Positions 12,903 to 24,400 of a stretch of DNA of 64,000 nucleotides are shown in pieces (within the stretch, counting starts at the first letter, position 1; the number at the start of each line of letters is the position of its first letter). A program made the position numbers and the translations under genes. The stretch covers positions 35,260,292 through 35,324,291 of the forward strand of contig OW121740.1 in assembly GCA_933228675.1 (NCBI GenBank). The letters run 5' to 3'. A model generated the notes under the pieces. It was given only the letters and a program-made list of their open reading frames with translations. It did no database searches and was not told the DNA's origin. Source of the stretch: Stomorhina lunata. Lineage: Eukaryota > Arthropoda > Insecta > Diptera > Rhiniidae.

Positions 12903-14940
12903 GTAAATTTTTGAAAAAAAGTAAATTTTTGAAAAATTTACTATAAAAAGTAAATTTTTGAAAAATTTACTATAAAAAGTAAATTTTTGAAAAATTTACT
13001 ATAAAAAGTAAATTTTTGAAAAATTTACTATAAAAAGTAAATTTTTGAAAAATTTACTATAAAAAGTAAATTTTTGAAAAATTTACTATAAAAAGTAAAT
13101 TTTTGAAAAATTTACTATAAAAAGTAAATTTTTGAAAAATTTACTATAAAAAGTAAATTTTTGAAAAATTTACTATAAAAAGTAAATTTTTGAAAAATTT
13201 ACTATAAAAAGTAAATTTTTGAAAAATTTACTATAAAAAGTAAATTTTTGAAAAATTTACTATAAAAAGTAAATTTTTGAAAAATTTACTATAAAAAGTA
13301 AATTTTTGAAAAATTTACTATAAAATTTTTGAAAAATTTACTATAAAATTTTTGAAAAATTTACTATAAAAAGTAAATTTTTGAAAAATTTACTATAAAA
13401 AGTAAATTTTTGAAAAATTTACTATAAAAAGTAAATTTTTGAAAAATTTACTATAAAAAGTAAATTTTTGAAAAATTTACTATAAAAAGTAAATTTTTGA
13501 AAAATTTACTATAAAAAGTAAATTTTTGAAAAATTTACTATAAAAGTAAATTTTTGAAAAATTTGCTAAAAAAAAGTAAATTTTTGAAAAATTTGCTAAA
13601 AAAAAGTAAATTTTTGAAAAATTTACTATAAAAAGTAAATTTTTGAAAAATTTAGTATAAAAAGTAAATTTTTGAAAAATTTACTATAAAAAGTAAATTT
13701 TTGAAAAATTTACTATAAAAAGTAAATTTTTGAAAAATTTACTATAAAAAGTAAATTTTTGAAAAATTTACTATAAAAAGTAAATTTTTGAAAAATTTAC
13801 TATAAAAAGTAAATTTTTGAAAAATTTACTATAAAAAGTAAATTTTTGAAAAATTTACTATAAAAAGTAAATTTTTGAAAAATTTACTATAAAAAGTAAA
13901 TTTTTGAAAAATTTACTATAAAATTTTTGAAAAATTTACTATAAAATTTTTGAAAAATTTACTATAAAAAGTAAATTTTTGAAAAATTTACTATAAAAAG
14001 TAAATTTTTGAAAAATTTACTATAAAAAGTAAATTTTTGAAAAATTTACTATAAAAAGTAAATTTTTGAAAAATTTACTATAAAAAGTAAATTTTTGAAA
14101 AATTTACTATAAAAAGTAAATTTTTGAAAAATTTACTATAAAAGTAAATTTTTGAAAAATTTGCTAAAAAAAAGTAAATTTTTGAAAAATTTGCTAAAAA
14201 AAAGTAAATTTTTGAAAAATTTACTATAAAAAGTAAATTTTTGAAAAATTTAGTATAAAAAGTAAATTTTTGAAAAATTTACTATAAAAAGTAAATTTTT
14301 GAAAAATTTACTATAAAAAGTAAATTTTTGAAAAATTTACTATAAAAAGTAAATTTTTGAAAAATTTACTATAAAAAGTAAATTTTTGAAAAATTTACTA
14401 TAAAAAGTAAATTTTTGAAAAATTTACTACAAAAAGTAAATTTTTGAAAAATTTACTACAAAAAGTAAATTTTTGAAAAATTCACTACAAAAAGTAAATT
14501 TTTGAAAAATTCACTATAAAAAGTAAATTTTTGAAAAATTTACTATAAAAAGTAAATTTTTGAAAAATTTGCTATTAAAAGTAAATTTTTGAAAAATTTA
14601 CTATAAAAAGTAAATTTTTGAAAAATTTACTATAAAAAGTAAATTTTTGAAAAATTTACTATAAAAAGTAAATTTTTGAAAAATTTACTATAAAAAGTAA
14701 ATTTTTGAAAAATTTACTATAAAAAGTAAATTTTTGAAAAATTTACTATAAAAAGTAAATTTTTGAAAAATTTACTATAAAAAGTAAATTTTTGAAAAAT
14801 TTACTATAAAAAGTAAATTTTTGAAAAATTTACTATAAAAAGTAAATTTTTGAAAAATTTACTATAAAAAGTAAATTTTTGAAAAATTTACTATAAAAAG
14901 TAAATTTTTGAAAAACTTACTATAAAAAGTAAATTTTTAG
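12903..14940 (+). repeat. 29-bp palindromic satellite, right block with a 598-bp segmental duplication
   Basis: About 70 units of the 29-bp palindromic satellite in the same orientation as the left block. Shortened units (CTATAAAATTTTTG) occur at 13321 and again at 13919. The variant TTTAGTATAA occurs at 13651 and 14249, and paired GCTAAAAAAAAG units sit near 13565 and 14160. All are offset by about 598 bp, showing a tandem duplication of a roughly 20-unit block. Confidence 0.97.
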
Positions 14941-15635
14941 TACAGATTAAATAAAGAAACCCATAATTCTGAGTTCAAATCTTAATTTCTTGCTTAAAAC
15001 TGCATTTCAATTATTTAACTTTTTTAAAACCCAAAGGCGTAGTTGGATAAACTAGGAAAATATCCCCCTAGAAACTTTTTATAAAAGTTTGAAACCAAAA
15101 TAGTACTTGTGGAATTGGCAATCAACTGGACTCTAACTAAACTCAAATAATTCAATTAAACTTCCTTTACATTCATTTAAACCAAACAAATAAAATAAAT
15201 CAAAAGTTTTCTGTAAAATGTTTTAAAACAAACCAACAAATTTTTACGTTATGTCAGAAGCTTTAGATTTTCTAATTTCCTAAAGCAAAAAAAAAACCGA
15301 AAAAATATTACAAAAATTTAAGTTACGCCATGTTGGTTTTTGCCATATTTACAGGAAACAAAGATCCTTTCACAAATAACTGAATAAATCACTTAAATGC
15401 AACAAAGTGGGTGGCTTTCAATAAATTTGCTTAACTTTTGTGGGTGTCTTTGAGCATCGGGGTATGAGTTCATTTCGAACATATCCTGCTGTTGCACCAG
15501 CAACAGAATTTATTTATGTGGGTTTCTAAGCTGATATTATTCAATGATTTCTTCTACACTTTTTTCAGTTTTTGAATGCACAAATGTTAACATTTAGTTT
15601 TTTTTTAATATCTATATATAGATACAGTGAAATAG
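14941..15635. other. About 700-bp unique spacer between inverted satellite arrays
   Basis: Non-repetitive AT-rich DNA lying between the + array and its inverted counterpart. No gene is seen. Confidence 0.7.
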
Positions 15636-15639
15636 AAAA

Positions 15640-16600
15640 TTTTTCAAAAATTTACTTTTTTTATAATAAATTTTTCAAAAATTTACTTTTTTTATAATAA
15701 ATTTTTCAAAAATTTACTTTTCATAGTAAATTTTTCAAAAATTTACTTTTTATAGTAAATTTTTCAAAAATTTACTTTTTATAGCAAATTTTTCAAAAAT
15801 TTACTTTTTATAGTAAATTTTTCAAAAATTTACTTTTTATAGTAAATTTTTCAAAAATTTACTTTTTATAGTAAATTTTTCAAAAATTTACTTTTTATAG
15901 TAAATTTTTCAAAAATTTACTTTTTATAGTAAATTTTTCAAAAATTTACTTTTTATAGTAAATTTTTCAAAAATTTACTTTTTATAGTAAATTTTTCAAA
16001 AATTTACTTTTTATAGTAAATTTTTCAAAAATTTACTTTTTATAGTAAATTTTTCAAAAATTTACTTTTTATAGTAAATTTTTCAAAAATTTACTTTTTA
16101 TAGTAAATTTTTCAAAAATTTACTTTTTATAGTAAATTTTTCAAAAATTTACTTTTTATAGTAAATTTTTCAAAAATTTACTTTTTATAGTAAATTTTTC
16201 AAAAATTTACTTTTTATAGTAAATTTTTCAAAAATTTACTTTTTATAGTAAATTTTTCAAAAATTTACTTTTTATAGTAAATTTTTCAAAAATTTACTTT
16301 TTATAGTAAATTTTTCAAAAATTTACTTTTTATAGTAAATTTTTCAAAAATTTACTTTTTATAGTAAATTTTTCAAAAATTTACTTTTTATAGTAAATTT
16401 TTCAAAAATTTACTTTTTTTATAGTAAATTTTTCAAAAATTTACTTTTTTTATAGTAAATTTTTCAAAAATTTACTTTTTATAGTAAATTTTTCAAAAAT
16501 TTACTTTTTATAGTAAATTTTTCAAAAATTTACTTTTTTTATAGTAAATTTTTCAAAAATTTATTTTTTTTATAGTAAATTTTTCAAAAATTTACTTTAT
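15640..16600 (-). repeat. 29-bp palindromic satellite in inverted orientation
   Basis: About 33 units whose + strand reads GTAAATTTTT, C, AAAAATTTAC, TTTTTATA. This is the exact reverse complement of the arrays at 8.5-14.9 kb. Units near both edges are expanded or degenerate. Confidence 0.97.
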
Positions 16601-16734
16601 AGGGAATTTTTCAAAAAATCATTTTTATGGGGAATTTTTTAAAAATTCAATTTTTATAGAAAATTTTAAACAAAATTTTAAAAATTCCCATTATTGAGCA
16701 AATTTTTAAAAATTCCCTTTAAAAAGAAAATTTT

Positions 16735-17795
16735 CCAGAAAAAAATTTATATCGAAAATTTTCCATAAAAAATTTATATCGAAAATTTTCTTTAAAAAAT
16801 TTTATATCGAAAATTTGTTATAAAAAAATTTGTATCGAAAATTTTCCATAAAAAATTTAAAATCCAGAATTTTCTGTAAAAAAAGTTTATTTTGAAAATC
16901 TTCTGTAAAAAGTTTTATATCAAAAATTGTATATCGAAAATTTTCTTAAAAAAAATTTAAAGCGAAAATTTTCTTAAAAAAATTTTATATCGAAAATTTT
17001 CTTAAAAAAAATTTATAGCGAAAATTTTCTTTAAAAAATTTTATATCGAAAATTTTCTATAAAAAATTTAAAATCAAAAATTCTCTAAAAAATTTTATAT
17101 CGAAATTTTCTATAAAAATTTAAAATCGAAAATTTTCTATAACAAATATTATATCGAAAATTTTCTATAAAAAATTTTATATAAATAATTTTATATCGAA
17201 AATTTTCGATAAAAAATTATATATCGAAAATTTTTTATGAAAAATTTTATTTCTAAAATTTTCTATAAAATATTTTATATTGAAATTTTTCTTTAAAAAA
17301 TTTTATATCGAAAATTTTCTTTTAAAACTTTTATATCGAAAATTTTCTATATAAAATTTTATATCGAAAATTCTCTTTAAAAAATTGATGTTGAAAATTT
17401 TCTATAACAAATTTTATATCGAAAATTTTCTATAAAAAATTTAAAATCGAAAATTTTATATTGAAATTTTACATTGAAAATTTTCTATAAAAAATTTGAT
17501 ATCGAAAATTTTCTATAAAAGATCATAAATCGAAAATTTTATATCGAAAATTTTCTATAAAAATTTAAAATCGAAATTTTTCTATAAAAAATTTTGTATC
17601 GAAAAATTTTTATAAAAAATGTCGAAAATTTTCTATAAAAATTTATGTCGAAAATTTTCAATTGAAATTTTGGATTGAAAATTTTCTATAAAAAATTTTG
17701 GATCGAAAATTTTCCAAAAAAAAATTTATATCGAAAATATTTTTATCGAAAATTTTCTATAAAAAATTTTTGTCGAAATTTTTCTATGAAAATGT
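16735..17795. repeat. Degenerate 27-28-bp repeat, ATATCGAAAATTTTCTATAAA type
   Basis: About 38 diverged units built on ATATCGAAAATTTT and CTATAAAAAATTTT. They resemble the ATACCG satellite at 2.1-4.8 kb in the same orientation. The CTATAAAAA part also resembles the palindromic satellite, so this block may be an intermediate or ancestral form. Confidence 0.88.
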
Positions 17796-18310
17796 ATAAA
17801 TAAAAAAAATATGAATAAAATAAAAAATTAAATTATAAATAAAATAAAAAAATAAATTATAAATAAAATAAAATAAAAAATTATAAATAAAATAAAAGAA
17901 AATTGTTAATTATTATTTTAAAATTATCTTTATAATAACAATTTTAAAAAATCCCTTTAAGAACTAATTTTTGTTCAAATTGCCCTTACAAACTATTTTT
18001 TTTAAATCGCTTTTAAAAGCAAATTTTATAAAAATTCCCTTTAAAAAGTAAATTTTTTAAAAATTACTCTTAAAAACAAAATTTTTCAAAAATTCCCCCT
18101 AAAAATCAATTTTTTTAAAACAATTTCGTGTGAAAAGATAATTTTAAAAATTTTTCATTAACAACAAATTTAAAAAAAATTCCTTTAAATCGCAAATATT
18201 ATAAAAATACCTGTTTAAAATTTTCTTATAAAAAGTGAATTTTAAACATTTCATTTTCGAAAAATTTAAATTTTCCGAAAACGCGCTATCAGTAGTAAAT
18301 TTTCAAAAAA
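17796..18310. repeat. AT-rich degenerate repeats
   Basis: A run of AAATAAAATAAAAAATT-like sequence followed by imperfect units built on AAAAATTCCCTTTAAAAA. They fade into unique DNA near 18.3 kb. Confidence 0.65.
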
Positions 18311-19420
18311 AAAAATCCCACTGTTTTTTAGCAAATCTTTTGCATTTTTTCTAGCTTGAAAAACTACCTCCATCTGGTTTTTATTGTTTTTTGCCTTTCC
18401 TTTCCATTTTAGTACATTTTTTTTAGACTATTTTAATACTTAAAACAAATTAAATTTGTTTGTCTCGAGCATCATCCACTTTTATTGAGGCAACATCAGC
18501 AGCAGCAGCAACAGCAACATGTTGTACAAGTAACGCCAACAACAAAAACATTGTGCTCATCCTTTTTTGTTTGCTCATGCAACAATCAACACTTATTGTA
18601 TTTGCCTTTAACTTCCGCTCTAGCTCTCTTTTGCTTGTTGGCTGGTTTTGTTGCCAACAAAATGTGTTTGTGTATGTGTGTGTGTGTTTGTATGTATTTT
18701 ATTAAATTTTCACCTTTTAATTTAAAATTCATGGCAAAAGACACATTTTTTTGTTCTTAGTCCAATTTAAAGTAGAGAAATGGTTTTGAATATGGCTTTG
18801 AACTGAAAAATCTAAAGATTTGTATGAATATAAATAATACAAATTTATTGGGCTCTGAGGTATAATTTGGTAAAGCATTAGTAGTTAAGATCTGAGATTT
18901 AAAATTTTTCCAATCTTTAGTTTAGACCTTGAATTGTTTATTCTTATATGTATTAAAAAGTTTTGAACATTTGTCCATTTTCTTCAGCTCTCACTCATCT
19001 TTGGAAATATTGTTTAAAAACCCTCCTTTGTAGTCTTCACCTTAAATGCAAACTTAATATTCTCTGGCCAAGTCAATATTCCTAGTATAGATAAAAAAAT
19101 CTAATATTGTATAGAATGACCAAATTGAATTTGCATTTTTATTATCGTGTCCTCAATAAAAATGCAATTTTATTTTATTATATAAAGGAGACATTAAGAT
19201 TTTATTATTGCCATAAACAATTTATTCCTTATGAGAATACATAATTTATTTCCTTTAAAAGGGGTAAGAAAGATTTTGCAATTCATCGAAATGCATTTTA
19301 TTTAAGTAGAAAGATTTAAAAAAAAAAAACATAAATTGCAAATGCATTAGTTTGAAAAAAGATTTCGAGTTGGTAAAATAACAACTTAATCCGAATTTTG
19401 GGGTACATAACAGGTTGACT
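18311..19420. other. Unique DNA with CAG-rich and TG-rich microsatellites, no gene assigned
   Basis: CAGCAG-type sequence at about 18498-18520 and a TGTGTG tract near 18672-18690 create short open frames. I see no splice sites, conserved motifs or codon structure that would support an exon, so this is described only as low-complexity intergenic DNA. Confidence 0.5.
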
Positions 19421-19424
19421 TGTG

Positions 19425-19560
19425 AACCGCTGTGGTATAGCAGGTTATACATCCGCCTAGCATACCAGAGGTCCCAAGTTCGATCCCCAGACCCACTTGA
19501 AAATAATAAATTTTAGAAAAAGCGGCGGTTCATCTTATAACTCAGATAGCCACTGGTTAT
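19425..19560 (+). mobile_element. tRNA-like SINE candidate
   Basis: An A-box-like TGGTATAGCAGG (19433-19444) is followed about 33 bp later by a B-box-like AGTTCGATCC (19478-19487). That is the spacing of an internal RNA polymerase III promoter. The acceptor and T stems do not pair properly, so it is not a functional tRNA. A tRNA-derived SINE or a decayed tRNA is the better reading. The 3' extent is uncertain because a mariner lies directly downstream. Confidence 0.4.
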
Positions 19561-19566
19561 TAAGTA

Positions 19567-20784
19567 TCGGGTGGTTAAATTTCAAGAGCCGAAGTTGATT
19601 TTGAATAAAACACAAACTATTTAGGAAATTATTGTAATTTTATTTTATTATGATATACTGGTATTACCCAATTATGTGTGGAACAAAATATCGGCCAAAT
19701 GGGTGGTGCGACCACCGCGGCACACCTCCATCCGATGGTCCAAATTTTCGATGACCCTGAGGCATAATGGAAGTTCTATGCCGTTAATGTGCCGAATTAT
19801 CTCATCCTTTAGCTCTTGAATTGTTGCTGGCTTATCGACGTACACCTTTTCTTTCAAATAACCCCAAAGAAAAAAGTCCAACGGTGTCAAATCACATGAT
19901 CTTGGCGGCCAATTGACATCGTCATTACGTGAGATAACACGGCCATTGAATTTGTTGCGCAAAAGAGCCATTGTTTCGTTAGCTGTGTGGCAAGTGGCAC
20001 CGTCCTGTTGAAACCACATATCGTCCACATCCATATCTTCCAATTCGGGCCATAAAAAGTTCGTTATCATCTCACGATAGCGAACACCATTCACAGTCAT
20101 TTTGGAAAAAATACGGCCCGATGATGCCGCCAGCCCATAAACCGCACCAAACAGTCACTCTTTGTGCGTGCATTGGTTTTTCGACAATCACTCTTGGATT
20201 CTCATTCGCCCAAATGCGGCAATTCTGTTTATTGACGAATCCACTGAGATGAAAATGTGCCTCACCACTGAAGATGATTTTGTTCGAAAATTGATCATCC
20301 ACTGTTGCCATTTCTTGCCACCATTTTGCCCATTCATGACGTTTGGAATGGTCAAGAGGCTTTTGCATTCTTTTGAGCCAATTGTATCTTGTTCTTCAGC
20401 CACACGGACGGCTCTTCAGCCACACTATCGCGAACAGCAGCAATATTTTCTGCAGTACGAGCTGTACGAGCATGCACTGGTGTTCTCACATCTTCTACAG
20501 ACCCGGTTTGCTCGAATTTTTCCACGATTTTTGCGATTGTACGCACATTTGGACGATCAAATTGACCAAAAAAAAATCACGAAGTGCACGATATGCATTT
20601 TGATTTGAACGCCCATTTTCATCACAAGTCTAGATAACTTTAACACGTTGTTGGATTATGTATCTCTCCATGGTTCAAATTGAGTAAGTCTGAAATAGAG
20701 AAATGTCAAATAAAATTCGGAAAAAAACTTGGCGTTTAGGTGTGGTTCACATTTAACATCGGCCCTTACAATTTAACCACTCTT
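19567..20784 (-). mobile_element. Decayed mariner, rosa-type (DD41D)
   Basis: A 1218-bp element flanked by TA on both sides (19565-19566 and 20785-20786). The imperfect terminal inverted repeats share GTGGTTAAATT and GCCGA: the left end starts TCGGGTGG and the right end, inverted, starts AAGAGTGG. It carries one broken transposase gene on the reverse strand. Confidence 0.85.
19672..20670 (-). pseudogene. Broken DD41D mariner transposase
   Basis: Read from about 20670 downwards, the transposase is spread over at least three frames. An N-terminal piece (start MERYIIQQRVKV) meets an early stop. A helix-turn-helix/linker part lies at about 20352-20546, and the catalytic core at 20072-20368 and 19672-20100. 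The second Asp lies in QQDGATCHTA and the third in DLTPLDFFLWGY, with 41 residues between them. This matches the rosa (DD41D) mariner group rather than classical DD34D mariner. The first catalytic Asp is lost: the motif reads FSGEAHF where relatives have SDEAHF. With frameshifts as well, the copy is dead. Confidence 0.88.
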
Positions 20785-20963
20785 TATTAGGCTATGTAAA
20801 ACTTTTCAACCTAATGCATTTGACGTTCGGAACCGGAGTTAAAACGTAGGTCGCTTTCAATGAGTCTAAAAATAGAATCGGATGCTGCTCATTGTCTGAG
20901 AGAAGTACCCCTTGTTCCAATTGGAATGTTGTTTGGGAACTATATACACATACATAAAAACAT

Positions 20964-21287
20964 GGGCCAAATTACAGCATTCGATATCGATCGAAATCTT
21001 AGATATTTTCAAAACATTTGTATAGCATACTTTAAGGATGATCAAAATTATTTAAAATCTGAACCGTTTTACTGTATTTTTTGAAGGTATTTGCCAAAAG
21101 ATCAATAGTAACTAGAACAATAGTAAAAGAGTTTTAATTAAACAATATATATTTTTAAAAACGAATCAAAATGGTTACCAAATTTCAATAAAATTTCTGT
21201 ATCGAAGTAACTTTGAACATCCCTAAAGTATACTTCACAATATTCGCTAAAAAGTCTGATCGATATCGAATGCGGTAATTTGGCCCC
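20964..21287. repeat. Foldback/MITE-like element with about 85-bp inverted arms
   Basis: The ends are inverted copies of each other. The left arm starts GGGCCAAATTACAGCATTCG and the right arm, inverted, starts GGGCCAAATTACCGCATTCG. Both continue with ATATCGATC, and further in share GTATACTTTA-like sequence. No coding capacity. Confidence 0.75.
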
Positions 21288-21341
21288 AGGTTGGTTAAAG
21301 TTTAACATTCTTCGAATTGGTTGTGCCTAAAGTTATGCAAA

Positions 21342-22800
21342 ACAAGTAAGAGTGTTATATTCGGCTGTGCAGAATCTTATATAACCACCCTCAAGTTGTG
21401 TTTAATTTAGAAATATCTCTCATATATCATATGTTGACCGATTGTAACAAAATTTTACACACTGGCTGGTATTTATATAGAGGTTATTCTTGCAAAATTT
21501 AGGCTATAGCTGTCATAGTTTCTAATTTAAAAGCTTTTAAGTGACCTTAGCTACATTTGTTTGATTTCCGGGAGTGTTTTTTATATGAAAGCTATAGTCA
21601 AACATGGACCGATTCCTATAAAATTTGATATACTGACTAATAGTTGCTTAAAACTTCTCTATTCTAAATTTAGTAGTCATAGCTATTACAATTGTATTCA
21701 ATTTATCAGCATTAATGTGTTTCCCGGATCGGGGTTACTTAATGTGATCCGATTTCGTCCATTTTCAATACACAACTTTTTCAATATATCGAAAAAAAAC
21801 TTTTGTAAAATTTTGTCACTGTAGCCCTTCTCGTTAAGGCGCTTTTATACTTTTTGTATTTTTGTGTTTCCGTAAGTTTTTTACATGGGAGCTATGGTCG
21901 AATGGTGACGGATTGTGACAAAATTTTGCACACTGACTGGCACTCACATAAGACTTCACATAAGACTTCCATGTTGCCAAAGCTATTACAGGTTATCATT
22001 TATTGGTATTTAAGTGTATTTCAGGTGGAATTTAGGCTGTTTCCGTAAGTTTTTTGTATGGGAGCTATGGTTAAATGTGAACCGATTTCGATGAAATTGT
22101 ATATGCTGACTAGTGCTTATGTAAAACTTCTAGATACCAAATGTGAACCGATTTAACCCGATTTCTATACCAAAATTTTCCAAGAAATAAAGAATATTTA
22201 TGCCAAATTTCAGTGACCTATATTCTTTCGTTAAGGCTTTATCGTGCCGACAACAGACAGACAGGCAGACATACGGACAGATAGACGAACATCGCTCAAT
22301 CGTCTTAGAATTTCGCTACCCCATTGGGTAGCGAAATATATCTATATATATCAACATTAGGGTGACAATTTTTTGTATGAAGGAGAATAATTTTCCAAGA
22401 AATAAAGAATATTTATGCCAAATTTCAGTGACCTATATTCTTTCGTTAAGGCTTTATCGTGCCGACAACAGACAGGCAGGCAGACATACGGACAGATAGA
22501 CGAACATCGCTCAATCGTCTTAGAATTTCGCTACCCCATTGGGTAGCGAAATTTATCTATATATATCGACATTAGGGTGACAATTTTTTGTATGAAGGAG
22601 AATAATTTTCCAAGAAATAAAGAATATTTATGCCAAATTTCAGTGACCTATATTCTTTCGTTAAGGCTTTATCGTGCCGACAACAGACAGACAGGCAGAC
22701 TTACGGACAGATAGACGAACATCGCTCCAATGGGGTAGCGAAATATATCTATATATATCGACATTAGGGTGACAATTTTTTGTGTGAAGGAGAATGATTT
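21342..22800 (+). repeat. Dispersed repeat starting AACAAGTAAGAG, with a 3' triplicated 215-bp module
   Basis: It starts AACAAGTAAGAGTGTTATAT and contains several copies of a GGGAGCTATGGTCGAATG-like sentence followed by GACAAAATTTTGCACACTG. From 22175 a 215-bp module (ATTTTCCAAGAAATAAAG onward) is repeated at 22390 and 22605. Each module has a PuGACAGACAGGCAGAC-type run and a hairpin: ATTTCGCTACCC, loop CATT, GGGTAGCGAAAT. The third copy has lost half of the hairpin. The inverted start motif also occurs near 53.0 kb. Class not determined. Confidence 0.75.
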
Positions 22801-24400
22801 TTCGAATTTTAAAACTTTTTCTACGAAATATTGTGACACTAGGTCTAAAAGTTTAGATCTGAAAATTTGAGCCAAATCGGACAACGTTCTATGGGCGCGC
22901 ATCGGTTCCAAAGTTTAAGAGCCCATTTCTATGGGGAAAAATGGGTTAATGTTTTTGCGAAATTTAGACCAAAAAGTAAATAATTTTTACAAGAAAAAAT
23001 AACAGAATATTAAAGAGAACTAATACAGCTTTATTCCAAATCATGAAAGACGAAAATCCATGAAGTAGTTTAAAAGTTATTGCAGTTTTCCCCCAAAATT
23101 CATATCCTTGAAAACGCGCCTAAGAATATGCACCAAAAATTGTATGTTATAAATAAAGAAATTCCAAAGTTAGACATGATTTATCATTTAATGGCTTGTT
23201 ACTAGTAAATAGTTCAGTTTTGTTTAAATAAAATCAAATTTCCTTAGTTTTTTTCATGTTGGAAAATGGTCGATTTTTCTCAGGTCGGTTTCAAAAATCA
23301 TTTTTTAATTTTTTGAAAATTTTGTTCAACAAATATTACAAATTTAGAATTTGCTCTCCAGTGTGTTAAAACAGACAAATGGAAGAATAGAACCCGAAAA
23401 AATTAAACCGTTTTGCCGTACCTGCGATTTGAAATTGAAGAATTTCGCGAAAATATAAATTTTTGGGCCAAATTCGAGTAAATGCTCGGGAAATTTTACT
23501 TGTATTCCATTCTAACAAAAAAGATAATTAATATGATTGCTTCGTTTATGGAAAACCTATGCTAAAGGGTTTTTTTAATATTGGGCGAGATTAACCCTTT
23601 CTATTATTTTCACTGATTAACGAATCCTTAAAAAAGTATGAAAAATGAATTGTTTCCTAATAAAAACATTCAAGTAAAAACTGTATCGTCCGTCACTTAG
23701 CGTCCGCAACAATTCATTTATGGATTTTTGGTGAAACTGGAAACTTTAAAATATTTTATAAAGGCTGTTTTGTAATCCTCTGATTTTCCTCTATCTTTAA
23801 TGTATTTACAATTTTTTTTATTACTATGACCGATTTGATGAAAATTACAGAAACACGTGTTGAAAAAAAAGTCACTTCCATTTTTTGTAGCATCCGTCAC
23901 AGCACTTTAAAAGCGTATATCTTTTTCCTCCAAAAGAAGTATGTAAATTAACAAATGACATTCGATGTCACAATCGATGGGCTAATATTATCGGAAATCT
24001 GTGCAAAGATATCTAGTGTAGAACGGCAATGGGATACATTTAAGTACACAAAATCCGTACAAATGTATCGTCCGTCACGCAGGATTTGCCCATATCTACT
24101 AATAAGTAATAGTTTTAGTTATTAAACAAATCTTATGTTAAATTCTTTATCTCAAGAATTGATTCTTAACGACTTTTTGCACATATTTCTTATTTTTGTA
24201 TTTTAAGTTTCAGTATAATTCGAATGTCGTGTGAAATATATTAATATTTCAATTGCATTACATGTAGTATATGCATACATATGTATGTATGTATGTGCTT
24301 ACATTTTAAATTTGCCTTAACACTTGCATGTAAATATTTAATTAAGCACTCACTCATCATTGCTTGCTTCCTTCAATCATTTGTCTAATCCATTTTTATT
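22801..24400. other. Upstream intergenic DNA, no gene seen
   Basis: No coding signal is visible. The motif CGTCCGTCAC recurs: TGTATCGTCCGTCAC at 23682-23696 and 24064-24078, and a near match (GCATCCGTCAC) ending at 23900. It may be a decayed repeat or a regulatory cluster. Confidence 0.5.

Noticed and set aside
18460..18760. Possible CAG-repeat exon
   Set aside because: Low-complexity tract with two overlapping frames, no splice sites and no conserved-looking sequence beyond the repeat.
19433..19495. Functional tRNA gene
   Set aside because: The pol III boxes are present but the acceptor and T stems do not pair, so only a SINE-like call is kept.
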